DNA of 49,055 nt. Origin: Cylindrotheca closterium. Lineage: Eukaryota; Bacillariophyta; Bacillariophyceae; Bacillariales; Bacillariaceae. Below the pieces are notes generated by a model that did no database searches, was not told the DNA's origin, and saw only the letters and a program-made list of their open reading frames with translations. Where the stretch lies: the NCBI GenBank assembly GCA_933822405.4, contig CAKOGP040000680.1:1-49055 (forward strand), written 5' to 3'. Each line of letters starts with the position of its first letter. The stretch's first letter is position 1. Of the stretch, positions 46,314-49,055 are shown one piece after another. The translations under genes and the position numbers were made by a program.

Positions 46314-49055
46314 ATGTTTGAAAAATTTACAGAAGGCGCAATTAAAGTCATCATGTTATCTCAAGAAGAAGCTCGCCGCATGGGCCATAATTTTGTAGGT
46401 ACAGAACAATTGTTACTTGGTGTTATTGGTCAACGGCATGGAATTGGGGCACGTGCTTTAAAAAAATTGAAAGTCACTTTAAAAAAAGCTAGAAAAGAAA
46501 TTGAATTGTATATTGGTAGAGGAACAGGTTTTGTTGCTTCTGAAATTCCTTTTACTCCAAGAGCAAAACGAGTTCTAGAAATGGCGGTTCATGAAGGCAA
46601 AGATCTTGGTCAAAACTTTGTTGGAACGGAACATATTTTATTAGCATTAATTGCCGAATCTGATGGTGTCGCTATGCGAACATTAGATAAACTTAATGTT
46701 GATATTCAAAAATTACGAAATTTAATTTTAACGTATATTGAAGAAACACAAGAAGAAATTTTACGGCCTTTGACGCAAGCAGAAAAATTCTTACTAGAAC
46801 GAGAAAAAAAAGGAAGTGGGACTCCTACTTTAGATGAATATGCTGAAAATGTTACAAAAGAAGCAATTGATGGTAATCTTGATCCCGTTATTGGACGAGA
46901 AAAAGAAATTGATGATGTTATTGCAGTCTTAGCAAGAAGAACCAAAAATAATCCTGTTTTAATTGGTGAACCTGGTGTTGGAAAAACGGCTGTTGCTGAA
47001 GGATTAGCGCAACTTATTTTAACTGAAAAAGTTCCAGATTTTTTAGATGGGAGTTTAATTATGGCTCTAGATTTAGGATCTATCCTAGCTGGTACTAAAT
47101 ACCGGGGTGAATTTGAAGAACGTTTAAAACGAATAGTTGAAGAAGCACAAAATGATTCAGCAGTTATCATTGTTATTGATGAAATTCATACATTGGTAGG
47201 AGCAGGAGCTGCAGAAGGCGCAGTTGATGCAGCAAATATTTTAAAACCGGCTTTAGCTCGTGGTAAATTTCGTTGTATTGGGGCTACCACAAATGATGAA
47301 TATCGGAAATATATTGAACGTGATCCGGCCCTTGAACGTCGTTTTCAACCAGTTCATGTAGAGGAGCCAACAGTTGGTACTACAATCGAAATTCTACGAG
47401 GGTTACGCTCAAAGTTTGAGCAACATCATACTTTAAGTTATCACGATAAAGCCTTAGAGCAAGCAGCTTTACTTTCTGACAAATATGTAGCTGATCGTTA
47501 TTTACCCGATAAAGCGATTGATGTTTTAGATGAAGCGGGAGCACGAGTTCGATTAGAAAACCGTCGTTTACCATTAGGGTTACGAAGTTTAATGCACGAA
47601 TTGCAAGAAACAATCAAAGATAAAGAAGAATGTATCAAAGAACATGATTTCGAAGCGGCAAAACAATTATTAGATCATGAAATGGAAGTTCGAACACATA
47701 TTCGAATTATGAAACAATCTGCTTTAACGAATGAAGCCAGAGGATTTAGTCGTCATGACGTTGATATGGTGACAGAAACTGATGTTTCTGATGTAATTTC
47801 AAACTGGACTGGAATTCCTGTTACAAAAATTACAGGTTCTGAATCTGAACGGTTATTAAAAATGGAGGATACAATTCATGAACGTATTATTGGTCAAAAA
47901 CATGCTGTAATTTCAGTTTCAAAAGCTATTCGTCGTGCTCGAGTAGGATTAAGAAATCCAAACCGACCAATTGCAAGTTTTATTTTCGCAGGACCTACTG
48001 GTGTAGGAAAAACAGAATTAACAAAAGCACTATCAGATTATATGTTTAGTAGTGAAGAAAGTATGATTCGTTTAGATATGTCCGAATTTATGGAAAAACA
48101 CACAGTTGCAAAGCTAATTGGTTCACCCCCAGGTTATGTTGGATATAATGAAGGTGGTCAATTAACAGAAGCTGTTCGTTCAAAACCATATTCTGTTGTA
48201 TTGTTTGATGAAGTTGAAAAAGCACATCCCGATGTTTTTAATTTATTATTACAAATTTTAGATGATGGTCGATTGTCTGATTCAAAAGGACGGGTTATTG
48301 ATTTTACAAATACATTAATTATTATGACTACTAATTTGGGTTCAAAAATTATTGAACGTGAAAGTGGGATTAAATCAAAATCAGAGCAAGTCGACCGTGG
48401 TTTTAAAATAACTCCAGATGCAGTTTTAGGTTGGGAACCGGTTCCTGAGCCAATTAAAGACCCAGAAATATTTGGGCGAGTGACAAAACTTGTAAATGAA
48501 GAACTTAAGAATTTTTTTAGACCAGAATTTTTAAACCGAATCGATGAAATTATTGTTTTTAATCATTTAACTAGAATTGATATTTGGGAAATTTGTGAAT
48601 TGATGATTAAGTCAGTACAGAAACGTTTAAAAGAAAAAGGAATTAATTTAATCGTTGATTTGGCTGTTCAAGCTTTTTTAACCGATGAAGGGTATGATCC
48701 AATTTATGGTGCTCGACCATTGCGTCGGGCAATTATGAAATACTTAGAAGATACTCTTGCTGAACAATGCTTATCAAAAACTTTGTATCCAAATACAAAG
48801 ATCATTGTAAGTCGTAAAAAAGTTGAAGGAACATTGTTAACATATACAAATGAGCTAGAAGTTGAAGTAGATTTTAGTGAGGTTGATCCAACTTTGTTAG
48901 AAGATATCGAAAAAACTGCAAGAGAGCCGATCGAGCTAATTAATCAATCAATATTAAATAATGACTCTGATTTAGAAAATTCAAATACGTCTGATTCAAA
49001 ATTAGAGATTAATTTAAAAGATAATACTACACGGTTATTTAAAAAACCAGCTAAT
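46314..49055 (+). CDS. clpC: Clp protease ATPase ClpC (3' end beyond window)
   Basis: An Hsp100 AAA+ unfoldase that feeds the stromal ClpP protease. 914 codons are open to the window edge without a stop. Two ClpN repeats span residues 1-145 ([20 protein letters not shown]). AAA domain 1 has Walker A GEPGVGKT (near residue 218) and [24 protein letters not shown]-type middle motif contains [23 protein letters not shown] domain 2 has GPTGVGKTE (near 560). The C-terminal domain is followed by an acidic, Asn-rich tail. The gene is essentially complete. Confidence 0.98.
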   Translation, partial: MFEKFTEGAIKVIMLSQEEARRMGHNFVGTEQLLLGVIGQRHGIGARALKKLKVTLKKARKEIELYIGRGTGFVASEIPFTPRAKRVLEMAVHEGKDLGQNFVGTEHILLALIAESDGVAMRTLDKLNVDIQKLRNLILTYIEETQEEILRPLTQAEKFLLEREKKGSGTPTLDEYAENVTKEAIDGNLDPVIGREKEIDDVIAVLARRTKNNPVLIGEPGVGKTAVAEGLAQLILTEKVPDFLDGSLIMALDLGSILAGTKYRGEFEERLKRIVEEAQNDSAVIIVIDEIHTLVGAGAAEGAVDAANILKPALARGKFRCIGATTNDEYRKYIERDPALERRFQPVHVEEPTVGTTIEILRGLRSKFEQHHTLSYHDKALEQAALLSDKYVADRYLPDKAIDVLDEAGARVRLENRRLPLGLRSLMHELQETIKDKEECIKEHDFEAAKQLLDHEMEVRTHIRIMKQSALTNEARGFSRHDVDMVTETDVSDVISNWTGIPVTKITGSESERLLKMEDTIHERIIGQKHAVISVSKAIRRARVGLRNPNRPIASFIFAGPTGVGKTELTKALSDYMFSSEESMIRLDMSEFMEKHTVAKLIGSPPGYVGYNEGGQLTEAVRSKPYSVVLFDEVEKAHPDVFNLLLQILDDGRLSDSKGRVIDFTNTLIIMTTNLGSKIIERESGIKSKSEQVDRGFKITPDAVLGWEPVPEPIKDPEIFGRVTKLVNEELKNFFRPEFLNRIDEIIVFNHLTRIDIWEICELMIKSVQKRLKEKGINLIVDLAVQAFLTDEGYDPIYGARPLRRAIMKYLEDTLAEQCLSKTLYPNTKIIVSRKKVEGTLLTYTNELEVEVDFSEVDPTLLEDIEKTAREPIELINQSILNNDSDLENSNTSDSKLEINLKDNTTRLFKKPAN

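Overview
This window looks like a plastid genome segment from a diatom, or a close ochrophyte relative. It is AT-rich and intron-free with bacterial-type genes. It carries genes typical of the red plastid lineage that are absent from green plastids: rbcR, secA, groEL, dnaK, clpC, tufA, thiS/thiG, pheT (syfB), psb28, ycf35 and ycf46. It also has one ribosomal super-operon with a ycf88-like ORF between rps19 and rpl22, which I associate with diatoms. Gene names come from reading the translations; no database was searched.

Layout. 1-9.7 kb: ccsA (minus, cut by the window edge), psbY, psaC, rpl32, trnL(UAG), rbcR, then rpl21-rpl27-secA-rpl34 and ycf46-ccs1. 9.8-10.9 kb: psbA. 10.9-11.7 kb: an accessory gap with a broken Cys-rich ORF. 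11.7-16.3 kb: ycf35, rps16, rps4, trnH, thiS, pheT, psb28, trnQ and trnR. 16.6-18.2 kb: groEL. 18.2-25.14 kb: about 7 kb of foreign-looking DNA. 25.14-26.05 kb: thiG and trnN. 26.17-41.83 kb: a minus-strand run of 30 genes from rpl3 to rps10 that merges the S10, spc, alpha and str operons. 42.1-43.9 kb: dnaK. 43.9-46.0 kb: a second accessory gap holding an unidentified pseudogene, rps6 and replicon scraps. The window ends with trnL(UAA), trnC and a clpC that runs off the edge.

The unusual part is the 18.2-25.14 kb insert and its outliers at about 11 kb and 45.5 kb. It holds remains of two types of rolling-circle replication protein with the HUH endonuclease plus superfamily 3 helicase layout of eukaryotic CRESS-DNA viruses and plasmids. 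Every rep copy is broken by truncation, frameshift or an in-frame stop. Three accessory ORFs are intact: two small Cys-rich proteins and a 283-residue membrane protein. Around them are repeated two-part palindromic modules. The first stem-loop of each carries a nonamer close to NARTKTAAC, which resembles the CRESS origin nonanucleotide. I count four good copies and two degenerate ones. The recurring order is origin module, accessory ORF, rep. Type B rep occurs as two direct repeats offset by about 2.59 kb, as expected from a concatemeric rolling-circle integrant. Type A rep is split into complementary N- and C-terminal parts in permuted order.

I infer that small circular ssDNA-type replicons, plasmid or virus, entered this plastid genome more than once. 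They left a Cys-rich protein family, rep fossils and possible origins in spacers next to psbA, groEL, thiG and rps6. The core plastid genes around them look intact and ordinary.
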